Made by a program: the position numbers and the translations under genes
Source: Nitrospira moscoviensis
GTDB taxonomy: Bacteria; Nitrospirota; Nitrospiria; Nitrospirales; Nitrospiraceae
Assembly (NCBI RefSeq): GCF_001273775.1
Contig: NZ_CP011801.1
Location: 806,001-870,000, forward strand
Direction: 5' to 3'
DNA: 64,000 nucleotides
Shown here: piece by piece, positions 27,438-36,309 of the stretch
How the letters are laid out: each line of letters begins with the position of its first letter
How positions within the stretch are numbered: the stretch's first letter is position 1
The notes under the pieces: generated by a model
Seen by the model: the letters and a program-made list of their open reading frames with translations, nothing else
Database searches by the model: none
Told to the model about the DNA's origin: nothing

Positions 27438-29915
27438 TCACCATCGATACGCGACGCTTCCGACCACCGTCCGCTGTTCGCCATAGGCGCAAAAATTCGT
27501 GCCGCCGCGGTCGAAGCAGGAGAACGCGTCATGATTGAAAATGTTGGTGACGTTGAGGGCAAATCGGTACTGACGCCACGTATAGTCCAGCATGGCGTCG
27601 CCCACGACGAACCCCGGCACCTTGAAGGTGTTGGCTTCATCAGCATACGTGTTGCCGGTATACCTGGCTCCGGCGCCGAATCCCAAGCCCTTCAGGCTTC
27701 CCTGCAGCACGGTGTACCGGCCCCACAGCGATCCAAATTGCGCCGGCGTCTGTGTGAGGCGGTTACCCTTTTCGACGGGATTGCTCGTCTCGCGTACGTC
27801 GTTGTCCAGCAGAGTATAGGCGGCGATCAGATCGACGCCGGAGTCAAAGCTCGCGACGCCTTCCAATTCTAGACCACGGGAGCGGACCTTCCCCCGTTGC
27901 ACCCGCAGGTTGGTGCTGGGATCCAACTGCACCAGGTTTTCCCGCGTCAGATCGAACACCGCCACGGTCACGAAGCTTCTGGACCCGGGAGCTTGGTACT
28001 TGACGCCCGCTTCATACTGGCGGCCGGTTTCCGGCTTGAAGGCATTGCCGCTCGCGTCAAGTACTATCGAGGGAAGGAAGAACGTCGAATAACTGATGTA
28101 CGGCGCCAGACCGATGTCGAACACGTAGGTCAACGCGGCGCGCCCCGTCGATTTGCTGTCGTCCTGGGGGCTTCTGATTCCCGTGAGATTATCCGTCGTT
28201 TCGTTCCGGGCCCAATCATGTCGGCCGCCGAGCGTGAGCAACCAGCGGTCATACTTGACCTGGTCCTGGACGTACACGCCCGTCTGCAACTGGGTGGTCT
28301 CTTGGTTGAGGCTCAGAAACGGCAAGGGGATGGTCCCCAGGGCGCCGTAATCATAGCGCTCGAACACGTTGATGGACGACGCCAACGCGAAGTCCTGCCT
28401 GGAACGGATGTGGAGGCGCTGAAAATCGACGCCGGTCAACAGCAGATGGTGAAGGGGACCGGTCGCAAAGGCACCGGTGAGTTGATTGTCAAGGGTCACG
28501 GCATTCAACTTGCCGAACACCGCCTGCTGCGCTCGATCCAGCGTGGGCAAGGCCGAGCCTTGAGGGAACCCGAACGTGGAGACGTCGTCCAGCTCGGTGG
28601 AGTTGTAGCGGAATTTCTGAAGGAACCGCCAACTGTCGGTGAAGGAATGGCTCAGTTCGTACCCGACCGAGTGCTCCCGGCGGTTGTACTTGTCGGTGCT
28701 GGGTTGCCCCGCAAAGCGGTGCGGCGACACGGTGCCGAACGGAGTCGTCCGCAGCGTGCCTTCGAACGGGAACGCTTGGGAAAATCCCAAACGGTCTTTT
28801 TGATAGACCGCGAAGAACGTCGCCGCGGTGCTGGGGGCGATCCGCCAGGTCAGAGCCGGGGCGATGTACACGCGGTCGTTGGGTACGTTGTCGATTTGCG
28901 TCCCGCTCTCGCGGAAGAGCCCCGTCAGGCGATACGAGAACAGGTCGCTGTCGTTGAGGCGTCCGCCGAAATCAAACCGGCCTTCGTGCCGGCCGAAGCT
29001 GCCGGTCAAGAACTGCAGCTCATGCAAGGAGTGCTGCGTCGGACGCTTCGAGATGTAGTTCAAGAGACCGCCGGGGCTGCCCTGTCCGTACAAGAAGGAG
29101 GCGGGGCCGCGCAGCACGTCGATCTGTTCGGCGCCGTATGGTTCCAAGTTGTAGCTCACGGCAAACCCGGGGTTGCGCAGCTGGAGCCCGTCTTTGAACA
29201 GGCCTTGCTCCGTGGCATCGAACCCGCGAAAGCGGAGGAAGGTGAACCGCGGCTCGAACCCCACCGGTTCCGCCTGCACGCCCGGCATATAGCGCAAGGC
29301 TTCCGCCAGCGTGTTCACCTCCTGATCGATCATCCGCTTCCGCGTCACGACGCTGATGGATTGCGGCGTCTCGACCAACGGAATGTCCGTTTTCGTCGCC
29401 GTGCGCGTATCGGGCGCGACGTACGATGTGGCGGTATCCCGCTCCCGCGCCTCCTTGATGAGGATCTCCTGCACTTTGATGGGCTTATCGGCCGATGTGG
29501 TGGCGGGGTCCGGCACGGTTTGAGTCGCGTCCGTAGCGGCCGTTGGCGCTACGAGGTTTTCCTTCCGGATCAAGGTCACGGAACGAGGACCCGTCATCCG
29601 GTAGTCCACTGCGGTGCCGGCCAGCAGCAGCCGCAGCCCTTCTTCAGGCGTGTAGCGGCCGGACAGGCCCGCTGTGCGGCGGTCCTCGGTCGTCTCGGCG
29701 CTGTAGAACAATTGCCATCCGCTGGCTTCGGCGAACGCCGTCAGCGCGGTTTGCAAGTCTTGCGGGGGAATCTCGAAGGCCACCGTGTCGGCCTGCGCCA
29801 CGCGGGTCGGCGGACGGTCGGCATGTTCGGCGGCCTCGGCGAATGCACTGGAGACCGTGGTGATCAGGATAAATGCTGCGAGGTTGTATCTCAGTCGGCA
29901 CGAGAATGTCGGCAT
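27438..29915 (-). CDS. TonB-dependent siderophore receptor with STN signalling domain (receptor 1)
   Basis: 825 aa outer-membrane protein. A signal peptide (residues 1-27) is followed by an STN domain (about 46-118, beginning F-E-I-P-P-Q-D-L-Q-T-A-L) that in this class contacts the FecR anti-sigma factor. The plug domain (about 175-290) has P-Q-S-I-S-V-V-T, R-F-R-G-F-D-A-T and V-L-R-G-P-A-S-F-L-Y-G-Q-G-S-P-G-G. A 22-strand barrel ends with the classic aromatic terminus V-A-Y-R-W. The segment ahead of the plug (P-I-K-V-Q-E-I-L-I-K-E-A) resembles the TonB-box region. The ATG has AAGGAG seven to eight bases upstream. It belongs to the sigma-FecR-receptor cassette 31667-27438 and most resembles FpvA/FhuE-type receptors; the siderophore is unknown. 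Confidence 0.94.
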   Translation of the reverse strand: MPTFSCRLRYNLAAFILITTVSSAFAEAAEHADRPPTRVAQADTVAFEIPPQDLQTALTAFAEASGWQLFYSAETTEDRRTAGLSGRYTPEEGLRLLLAGTAVDYRMTGPRSVTLIRKENLVAPTAATDATQTVPDPATTSADKPIKVQEILIKEARERDTATSYVAPDTRTATKTDIPLVETPQSISVVTRKRMIDQEVNTLAEALRYMPGVQAEPVGFEPRFTFLRFRGFDATEQGLFKDGLQLRNPGFAVSYNLEPYGAEQIDVLRGPASFLYGQGSPGGLLNYISKRPTQHSLHELQFLTGSFGRHEGRFDFGGRLNDSDLFSYRLTGLFRESGTQIDNVPNDRVYIAPALTWRIAPSTAATFFAVYQKDRLGFSQAFPFEGTLRTTPFGTVSPHRFAGQPSTDKYNRREHSVGYELSHSFTDSWRFLQKFRYNSTELDDVSTFGFPQGSALPTLDRAQQAVFGKLNAVTLDNQLTGAFATGPLHHLLLTGVDFQRLHIRSRQDFALASSINVFERYDYGALGTIPLPFLSLNQETTQLQTGVYVQDQVKYDRWLLTLGGRHDWARNETTDNLTGIRSPQDDSKSTGRAALTYVFDIGLAPYISYSTFFLPSIVLDASGNAFKPETGRQYEAGVKYQAPGSRSFVTVAVFDLTRENLVQLDPSTNLRVQRGKVRSRGLELEGVASFDSGVDLIAAYTLLDNDVRETSNPVEKGNRLTQTPAQFGSLWGRYTVLQGSLKGLGFGAGARYTGNTYADEANTFKVPGFVVGDAMLDYTWRQYRFALNVTNIFNHDAFSCFDRGGTNFCAYGEQRTVVGSVAYRW

Positions 29916-30013
29916 CGTTCTGCTCCTTACGGGTCCGGATAAGACAGGCGGGGCCTTCTCCTAGGACACGTTTGAGCGGAGCAAAACCGGACGGGGATCC
30001 ACCCTCACCCTTC

Positions 30014-30033
30014 CCTCTCCCTCCAGGGAGAGG
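30014..30033. repeat. Short inverted repeat between fecR and receptor 1
   Basis: CCTCTCCC, four bases, GGGAGAGG: a perfect 8-bp stem in the 171-base gap between the FecR gene and receptor 1. It is preceded by a pyrimidine-rich CCCTCACCCTT. No T-run follows on either strand, so it is not a typical terminator; it may be a copy of a dispersed palindromic element or a processing hairpin. Confidence 0.45.
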
Positions 30034-30086
30034 AAAAGCGAAACCGGAAGGACCACAAAAAACAAAAGTGGAAGGGGAGCCTACGG

Positions 30087-31097
30087 CTAGAGCAAGAAGA
30101 CCCAGCGACCGCCGAGGCTGACGGCCTTGAGGCGCAGCGTGCGTTGAATGGCCATGAGGGCTTCGTCCAGGCGATCCAGATCAAAGACGCCGCTGACGGG
30201 CAGCGTCGTGAGATCGTGACGCAACACCCAGACGCGTCCGGGACGATACCGATTGATTTCGTCGAGCACGGTGGAGAGCGGCGCTGCTTCGAAGATCAGT
30301 TTGCCTCGCCGCCAGGCGGCTTCGAGGCGCAGATCCACCGGTTCCACGGAGCCCAGTCCGCTGTCCGGACTGTACGCCACCCGCTGGGCCGCATGCAGCG
30401 GGACGGCGGCCTCGCCCTGCGGAGATGTGTCCGTGTACGAGACGCGGGTGGTTCCTTCGAGCATGGTGACGGTCACCCTGCGGCCGTTCCGCCGGACGAC
30501 AAAGTCGGTTCCCACGGCTTCGATCGTGCCGCCTCCGGCGTCTACAAGGAAGGGTCTCGACGGATCCTTGGCGACCACAAAATCCGCCTCGCCGGCCAGC
30601 AGCGCGACACGCCGGACGCCGGCGTCGTAGTGGACGGAGAGCGCGGTGTCCGTGTTCAGATGCGCGACCGTGCCGTCGGCAAGATGCAGTGTCTGCTGTT
30701 GGCCGGTTCCGGTGCGGTGGTCGGCCAGCCAGACGGTGAACGTTGCTGTCCGATCGAGCACCGCCAGCATGACGAGCGCCAGCATGGCGGCGGCCGCGCC
30801 CCAGCGAAACGCCGTCCTCCTTGGCCACAAGACCCGCTCCTTGTCTTTGAGCGCATGCACACGGCCGCGTAGCGGCTCCATTCCGCGCCACAGTCGCTCC
30901 GCGTCTTGGAACGCCTGCTCGTGGGCCGGGCTGCGCGCCCGCCAGGCCCGGGCTTCCGCTTCCTCTTCCTCCGTGGTTTCGCCGGAGGTCAGGCGCACCA
31001 GCCACGTGACCGCTTCGCGATCGAGCTGATCCCGTGTCTCGGGCTCTCCGGGACGGTTCATGCCGTGCTTGCTCATCGGCCAACAGAGATACGACAC
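30087..31097 (-). CDS. FecR-family anti-sigma / signal transducer (cassette 1)
   Basis: 336 aa from a GTG at 31097 with AAGGTGA just upstream (ATGs at 31076 and 31061 are alternatives). The N-terminal FecR_N domain has A-V-T-W-L-V-R-L-T-S-G and the W-R-A-R-S-P-A-H-E-Q-A-F segment. One membrane helix lies at about residues 98-118. The periplasmic FecR domain has L-A-D-G-T-V-A-H-L-N-T-D-T-A and G-E-A-D-F-V-V-A-K-D-P-S-R-P-F. The C-terminal subdomain (F-D-L-D-R-L-D-E-A-L) resembles the STN fold. It passes the signal from the receptor's STN domain to the sigma factor, whose gene ends 12 bases upstream. Confidence 0.92.
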   Translation of the reverse strand: MSYLCWPMSKHGMNRPGEPETRDQLDREAVTWLVRLTSGETTEEEEAEARAWRARSPAHEQAFQDAERLWRGMEPLRGRVHALKDKERVLWPRRTAFRWGAAAAMLALVMLAVLDRTATFTVWLADHRTGTGQQQTLHLADGTVAHLNTDTALSVHYDAGVRRVALLAGEADFVVAKDPSRPFLVDAGGGTIEAVGTDFVVRRNGRRVTVTMLEGTTRVSYTDTSPQGEAAVPLHAAQRVAYSPDSGLGSVEPVDLRLEAAWRRGKLIFEAAPLSTVLDEINRYRPGRVWVLRHDLTTLPVSGVFDLDRLDEALMAIQRTLRLKAVSLGGRWVFLL

Positions 31098-31109
31098 CGG
31101 GTCACCTTT

Positions 31110-31667
31110 TCAATCATCCTCTCTATGAAAGAGACGAATCAATCGGCGACACCCGGACGGCGGGCGGCGCTCCGGGTCCTCCAATCGTTCCCGGCAATGG
31201 TTCAGCGCGCGGGCGATATTCTTCTCCACCGTGCTTTTGCAGACGCCCAAGCGGGCCGCGATGACGCCGTGCGGCAAGCCTTCGAACCGGTTCAAGAAAA
31301 AAATGCGGCGACAGAGCGGCGACAATTCGTGCAGGGCTTCCTCCACCAGCCGAAGTTCTTCCTTGGCCAGCAGGGCTTGCTCCGGGGACGCCGCGCGATC
31401 AGGGACCGCCAGCCAGTCGGCTTCGTCGTTGACCAGCGCGGCGCGGCGCTGCCGGGCGCGTTCGTGATCGGTCGCGAGATTGGCGGCGATGCGAAACAGA
31501 TAGCTTCGGAGATCGGCAATCAGATGCGGCTGGTCGATCCGCGCCAGGCGCAGGTAGATCTCCTGCGTCAGGTCGGCCGCCATCTGCTCGCAGCGGACAC
31601 GGCCGGTGAAGAACCGGCGGAGGTCGGCCGCGCAGGCTTGAAAGGCTTGAAGCAGTTCGCCGTGCAT
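31110..31667 (-). CDS. FecI-type ECF sigma factor (cassette 1)
   Basis: 185 aa from the ATG at 31667; a TTG at 31685 is possible. Region 2: L-R-R-F-F-T-G-R-V, A-A-D-L-T-Q-E-I-Y-L-R, L-F-R-I-A-A-N-L-A-T-D-H. Region 4: L-S-P-L-C-R-R-I-F-F-L-N-R, then the helix-turn-helix G-V-I-A-A-R-L-G-V-C-K-S-T-V-E-K-N-I-A-R. These are hallmarks of the FecI group, which transcribes siderophore-receptor genes when the receptor is loaded. The order sigma, FecR, receptor on the minus strand matches the fecI-fecR-fecA plan. No convincing Fur site is seen upstream, only an AT-rich T-G-A-G-A-A-T-T-T stretch near 31722. Confidence 0.92.
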   Translation of the reverse strand: MHGELLQAFQACAADLRRFFTGRVRCEQMAADLTQEIYLRLARIDQPHLIADLRSYLFRIAANLATDHERARQRRAALVNDEADWLAVPDRAASPEQALLAKEELRLVEEALHELSPLCRRIFFLNRFEGLPHGVIAARLGVCKSTVEKNIARALNHCRERLEDPERRPPSGCRRLIRLFHREDD

Positions 31668-31781
31668 CGATGCGTTCCCGTCCAAACGCCGGAAGGCCCG
31701 GCATTTGGACGGAGAAGCCTATGAGAATTTCAGCGGGATGGGAATGTTCAACCGCCGGGTCCGTGAGTAATCCTTCCCGCG

Positions 31782-31889
31782 TCACCACCGGTATGCGACG
31801 GTGCCCACCACAGTGCGGCGCTCGCCGAACACGCAGAAGTTGGTGCCGCTGCGGTCGAAGCACGAAAAGGCGTCATGATTGAAGATGTT
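31782..31889 (-). pseudogene. C-terminal scar of a lost TonB-dependent receptor
   Basis: On the minus strand these 108 bases read, in frame and with a stop, N-I-F-N-H-D-A-F-S-C-F-D-R, then S-G-T-N-F-C and on to V-A-Y-R-W. That is the last 35 residues of receptor 1 (27438-29915) with 30 identical positions. Upstream of base 31889 the similarity ends abruptly and the frame does not continue as a receptor. The piece lies between receptor 2 and sigma factor 1, the place where another receptor would end. It is therefore a remnant of a related receptor removed by deletion or cassette exchange. Confidence 0.8.
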
Positions 31890-31928
31890 GTAACCTTTCG
31901 TGCGGCAAGTCCCCTCTGCGGCGCCCGG

Positions 31929-34406
31929 TCAATAGGTGACACTGTACCCGAGGCTCACGAGCATGCCGCGCGCGGCCGTATAGGCACTGTCGACGCTCTG
32001 TAACTGCGACACCACCGGGAAGTACCGGTTGTTGAGCAAATTCTGCACGCCGAATCGCAGCGTGCCGGGCCCCGCCTTGATGCTGCTGAGCAGATCCACC
32101 ACGGCGTAGCCTTCAACCGGCAAGCGGCCGAACGCCGTGCTGTTGCTGAAGCGATCCCGCCATCCGGCAAACAGGACTTGCACCCGGTTCCGCCAGTGGT
32201 ATTCGGGCCAGGTCTCGTGCTCGATATAGCCGGTGACTTTCATCGGCGGAATCCGAAACCCGTCCAGCCAGGTATAGTTGCCGTTATTGTTGAGATCGAG
32301 CTTGCCTTCGACATAGCTCACCGTGCCGCCCAGGCGCCATCGGTCGTCCGGCTGCACGTCGAGCGTGCCCTCGACGCCTTCCGTCCATTCCGGCGCGAAT
32401 TGGATGGAGAGGTCGGGCGCGAAACTCGCGTTGAGCTTGGATCGCGTGTAGAAATAAGCGAGCGAGGTCTGTAGACGGCTCCACTGTCCCCGTACTCCGG
32501 CTTCATAATTGTTCACCGTCTGCGGCCGGAAGCCCGCCGTTTCAAAGACGGTCCCCGCGCCGGCCGTCCGGAGCACGCGGCTGATATCCGGAATGGAGAA
32601 TCCTTGCGAGAAGCTTCCATAAAGACTGACGGCCTTCGTGACAGTCAGCACCCCACCCGCGTTGAAGACCGTCTTGTTGAACTCCTTGTCGCCGCCGACG
32701 ATGGCATTGCCGGCGATGGTCCTGAAGTCGTCGAGGTGGACGCCCACCCGCTCATGCCTGGCGCCCGCGCGCACCAACAGGCGCTCCAGAACCTGCCACT
32801 CGAACTGCGCGAACAAGCCGAGGTTCCGCATCGTGATCGGCGGGGTCCACGGCCGCTCGCCGGTTGTGTTGAACACCAGCCCGCCGCTGTTCGTGAAGGC
32901 GGTCGCATCCATGATGCTGACGGGCTGATCGGTCCGCTCGTGATTGAAGTCCAGCCCCCACAAGACCAGCGGGGCGCGGGCGCCGGCGGGAATCGGAAGC
33001 GGCGTCTCGATCTCCAGGCGGGTCCCGGCCCGTTCCGACGCGATATGGGACTGTATGATGCTGTTACCGAAGCTCGAAAACGCGCGGCCGTCGAAAGGAA
33101 AGAAGCGGGTGAAGAAGTGGCGGTAGTAGACTTGCGCGTGGATGCGGCTGCCGAAGAAATCCCGGTGGTGGTAATCCATGTTCACGACGGTATTCACCGA
33201 GCCCTGGTCCTGATCCAATTGCAGACCCTTCAGGGCCCGGGCCGGCTGCCGTCCGGGGGTCGTATTGACGATGGGATCGGTGGTGTAATCGGTGTTCTGA
33301 AAGATGCGGTAGTGATTGGCCGTCAATTGCAGCCGCTGGGCCCCGAAGTTTTTGCCGAGCTTCACAAACAGATTGCCGGCGTTCGAGTCCGCCAGTCCGC
33401 CTTGACTGTTGGGATCAGGCGGAACGCGGCTTCCATCGGCGTCAAAGAACCCGCCGAAGCGCTCGTAGGAACCGCTGACCGAGTAGTCGAACCCGCCGTG
33501 CTGACCCGACGCGGATTGGTAAAACCGGCCGCCGATGCTCGCCGTCGGATTGGTCGGTTGGCTCGTCACGACGCTTTCCGTCGTGAACGACGGTTTCCCT
33601 TCACCGGCTTGCTTGGTGATGATGTTGATGATGCCGCCCGTGGCGCCGTCGCCGTAGATCGCCGTGGCGCCCCGCACCACTTCGATACGCTCGACGGCAT
33701 AAGGGTCAATGGCCATCAGCTCCCGAAAGCTCTGGCGGGAGGTGCCTTGCGGCACTCCGTCGATGAGCACCAGGACATTGCGGCCGCGGATGCCTTGGCC
33801 GAAGTTGCTCAAGGATTGCGTGGACGGCGCCATGCCCGGCACCAGCTGCGCCAGAATATCGACCAGCCCGCGCGAAACGTACCGTTGCTCCTCGATTTGC
33901 TCTTTCGTCACCACTGTAACGGCCTGAGGAATCGCTGCCAAGGAGCGTTCGGTGCGTGTCGCCGTCACCGCCACTTCCGGCACGAGGACCGGCTTCTCCC
34001 CCTCGGGGGCTCCGGACGGCGGCGGACTGTGGCGCAGCGACGCCGGGGCCGGTTGCGCGACGGCGGCGGCACGATCCAGCGTGATGGTCCTGCGGTCGAT
34101 GAATCGGTAGGACAGCCCCGTTCCGTCGAGCAGCCGCCGGAGCGCATCGGTCGGGGTCAGTACGCCCGTGACGCCTGGACTCCGCACGCCGTGAGCGATT
34201 GGACCTTCGTACACAACGTGGAGCTTGGTGCGGGCCGAGAAAGCGACGAGCGCCTCGGGCAGCGGCTGCGGAGGAATGTCGAACGTCACCGCGTCGTCCG
34301 CCTCAGGCGGCTCTGAATCCGCGGCAAAACCGGAGCCGGTGAAGACCGCGATGGCGAGCAGGGCGGCGGACAGCGGAGCGACAAGCCGTAGTCTCTCTAT
34401 GCGCAT
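31929..34406 (-). CDS. TonB-dependent receptor with STN signalling domain (receptor 2)
   Basis: 825 aa. A signal peptide (about 1-28, ending G-F-A-A-D) is followed by an STN domain (about 42-112, F-D-I-P-P-Q-P-L-P-E-A-L). Then comes a proline-rich linker and P-E-V-A-V-T-A-T-R-T-E-R-S, resembling the TonB-box and plug start. The plug has G-R-N-V-L-V-L-I-D-G-V-P-Q-G and V-V-R-G-A-T-A-I-Y-G-D-G-A-T-G-G-I-I-N-I-I-T. The barrel ends in Y-S-V-T-Y. The plug style (V-L-V-L-I-D-G-V-P) is closer to colicin/catecholate or vitamin receptors than to receptor 1. It follows FecR 2 after 134 bases. Substrate unknown. Confidence 0.93.
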   Translation of the reverse strand: MRIERLRLVAPLSAALLAIAVFTGSGFAADSEPPEADDAVTFDIPPQPLPEALVAFSARTKLHVVYEGPIAHGVRSPGVTGVLTPTDALRRLLDGTGLSYRFIDRRTITLDRAAAVAQPAPASLRHSPPPSGAPEGEKPVLVPEVAVTATRTERSLAAIPQAVTVVTKEQIEEQRYVSRGLVDILAQLVPGMAPSTQSLSNFGQGIRGRNVLVLIDGVPQGTSRQSFRELMAIDPYAVERIEVVRGATAIYGDGATGGIINIITKQAGEGKPSFTTESVVTSQPTNPTASIGGRFYQSASGQHGGFDYSVSGSYERFGGFFDADGSRVPPDPNSQGGLADSNAGNLFVKLGKNFGAQRLQLTANHYRIFQNTDYTTDPIVNTTPGRQPARALKGLQLDQDQGSVNTVVNMDYHHRDFFGSRIHAQVYYRHFFTRFFPFDGRAFSSFGNSIIQSHIASERAGTRLEIETPLPIPAGARAPLVLWGLDFNHERTDQPVSIMDATAFTNSGGLVFNTTGERPWTPPITMRNLGLFAQFEWQVLERLLVRAGARHERVGVHLDDFRTIAGNAIVGGDKEFNKTVFNAGGVLTVTKAVSLYGSFSQGFSIPDISRVLRTAGAGTVFETAGFRPQTVNNYEAGVRGQWSRLQTSLAYFYTRSKLNASFAPDLSIQFAPEWTEGVEGTLDVQPDDRWRLGGTVSYVEGKLDLNNNGNYTWLDGFRIPPMKVTGYIEHETWPEYHWRNRVQVLFAGWRDRFSNSTAFGRLPVEGYAVVDLLSSIKAGPGTLRFGVQNLLNNRYFPVVSQLQSVDSAYTAARGMLVSLGYSVTY

Positions 34407-34540
34407 CGGTGACTGCCTCCATTCGTTCGGGTTGGTAGTCGGCCGCCGGCACAGCCGGGCGGTCTCTCGTAACGACGAACGAACGGCGCCGCACCCCTAG
34501 TCGAGGAAAGGGAAAAAATGGCGGTGGGAAACGCAGGCGG

Positions 34541-35527
34541 TTAATACAGCACGATGAGTCGGTCGCCCCAAGACACGGAACGGATGTGCAGCGTGCGGGT
34601 GATGGCGCGGATTGCCTGCGCGGGATCGTCGAGGGTGAAGACCCCGCTGACGATGCGGGTGCGCAAGGCCGGATCCGCCACCACCACGACTCCGTGGTGA
34701 TAACGGTTCAGTTCCTCGATGACCGCTTCCAGTGGGTCAAGCGTAAAGACCAGTTGTCCTCTCTGCCAGGCAAGCGTTTTGAGGAGGTCGGCGGTCATCA
34801 CGGGGCCGATGCCGTCCGCCCCATAGGAGACTTCCTGACCAGCCTCGACCCGCACCGATTCGGCGGTCGCGTCGGCTCCCACGGTGACGGTGCCTTCGCT
34901 CACCGTGACGGTGACCCGATCGGAGCGGTGGCGGACCGTGAATGCCGTCCCGACCACCCGGATCGTTCCGGCTTGCGCCGTCACGATGAACGGTTTCGTC
35001 GGGTCGGACGCGACCGAAAAGGAGGCTTCTCCCTTCAGCAGTGTGACGCGGCGGTTGGTCTGCCACGGAGGAATCGCGACCGCGCTGTCGGTGTTGAGGA
35101 GGACGGTCGAGCCGTCTTCCAAGGCGACCTGCCGCCGCTCGCCAGCGGCCGTGGCGTAGTCGCTCCGCCAAAACTCCAGCGCGCCGGGCAGCCACAAGGC
35201 CGCCCCGATGACCAACCCGGCGACCGCGGCCGCGAGTCGCAGGCTGCGCCCGAAGCCGACCGCGCGCGGTCGCGACAACCGTCGGGTCGTAGGCAGGTCG
35301 CCCTGCATACGCTTGAACAGGGCTTGGCTGGGCCCTTCCAGCGTCTCCCACAGCGCGCAGATCGACTCATATGCCCGGCGGTGCTCGGCGCTTTGCGCCT
35401 GCCAGCGGGCAAAGGCGGCTTGGTCTCGGGGTGTGGCCGTCTCTGCGCGGAGGCGTGCAAACCAGTCGGAGGCTTCCTGTACCAGTTGAGCGGAGGGTTC
35501 AGAGCCGGAGTGCGGTGCCTGCGTCAT
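34541..35527 (-). CDS. FecR-family anti-sigma / signal transducer (cassette 2)
   Basis: 328 aa from the ATG at 35527, preceded by GAGGTG; the frame is open upstream without homology. FecR_N has E-A-S-D-W-F-A-R-L-R-A-E and W-Q-A-Q-S-A-E-H-R-R-A-Y. A membrane helix covers about 100-122. The periplasmic domain has L-E-D-G-S-T-V-L-L-N-T-D-S-A and G-E-A-S-F-S-V-A-S-D-P-T-K-P-F. The C-terminal subdomain ends R-S-V-S-W-G-D-R-L-I-V-L-Y. The sigma factor gene ends 49 bases upstream and receptor 2 starts 134 bases downstream, so the three form a complete regulatory cassette. Confidence 0.92.
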   Translation of the reverse strand: MTQAPHSGSEPSAQLVQEASDWFARLRAETATPRDQAAFARWQAQSAEHRRAYESICALWETLEGPSQALFKRMQGDLPTTRRLSRPRAVGFGRSLRLAAAVAGLVIGAALWLPGALEFWRSDYATAAGERRQVALEDGSTVLLNTDSAVAIPPWQTNRRVTLLKGEASFSVASDPTKPFIVTAQAGTIRVVGTAFTVRHRSDRVTVTVSEGTVTVGADATAESVRVEAGQEVSYGADGIGPVMTADLLKTLAWQRGQLVFTLDPLEAVIEELNRYHHGVVVVADPALRTRIVSGVFTLDDPAQAIRAITRTLHIRSVSWGDRLIVLY

Positions 35528-35576
35528 CAGCACCTCGGAGAGTTCGCGCCTATCATGGCAGATGTCCTCCCGGCTG

Positions 35577-36125
35577 TCAGCCTGCGTATGGCTGTTGGTG
35601 ACCGTGCGTCGCCGCGCGTTCCCGGCCCGCATGCTCCAGCCGTTGCCGGCAGTGGGCCAACGCCTTGCTGATATGTTTCTCCACCGTGCTGGCCGCGATG
35701 TCGAGCCGGGCGGCGATGTCGCCGTAACTCAGGTGCTGCACGCGATGCAACAGGAACGCCGCTCGGCATTTCGGCGGCAGATCGGCGATGGCCTTCTGGA
35801 GGAGGGACCATTCCTGTCGAGCCTCCAACTCACGGTCGGGGGTCGGCAGGGTGGAGACCAGCTCGGGCGACGGCGCTCCGGCATAACGTTGATGCAAGCG
35901 GACGCGGGACCGGAGGTGATCGATGGCCAGGTTGTCGGCGATTTTGAACAGGAAGGCGCGGCCGTTTCGAACCGATGCCACCTGGTCGAGCCCGGCCACC
36001 CGCAGATAGGTCTCCTGCACAAGATCCGCGGCGGTGTCCTCGCACTGCACGCGCTTGGCGAGAAACCGTCGCAGATCGAGCAGGCAGGCTTGGAAGACTT
36101 CGATGAGATCGCCCCGCTGGATCAT
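35577..36125 (-). CDS. FecI-type ECF sigma factor (cassette 2)
   Basis: 182 aa from the ATG at 36125, which has GGGAGG four bases upstream. Region 2 contains L-R-R-F-L-A-K-R-V, A-A-D-L-V-Q-E-T-Y-L-R-V and L-F-K-I-A-D-N-L-A-I-D-H. Region 4 has L-P-P-K-C-R-A-A-F-L-L-H-R and the helix-turn-helix Y-G-D-I-A-A-R-L-D-I-A-A-S-T-V-E-K-H. It probably drives receptor 2 when released by FecR 2. It is divergent from the lipoprotein gene at 36310, so the 184-base gap must hold promoters for both; no clear Fur box was found there. Confidence 0.92.
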   Translation of the reverse strand: MIQRGDLIEVFQACLLDLRRFLAKRVQCEDTAADLVQETYLRVAGLDQVASVRNGRAFLFKIADNLAIDHLRSRVRLHQRYAGAPSPELVSTLPTPDRELEARQEWSLLQKAIADLPPKCRAAFLLHRVQHLSYGDIAARLDIAASTVEKHISKALAHCRQRLEHAGRERAATHGHQQPYAG

Positions 36126-36309
36126 TGATCCTCCCGCACATCGACGCAGCCGCACGGAGCCGCTGTCCGGGGCGGGAGTCTAGTCCACCGGCGGGCAAAA
36201 GAGGATGTTCAGATTCCAGGCAGATGGCCGATGATCCGGAGATTCGACATCCCTTTTTGGGTCCACATGAGGTAGGATTTCCGCGGGTCATTGATGAGGA
36301 GGTGACACG

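Noticed and set aside
30014-30033. Intrinsic terminator between fecR 1 and receptor 1
   Set aside because: The stem is good but no T-run follows on either strand.
31748-31942. Minus-strand frame over the receptor scar
   Set aside because: It is a different frame from the receptor-like reading and shows no family resemblance.
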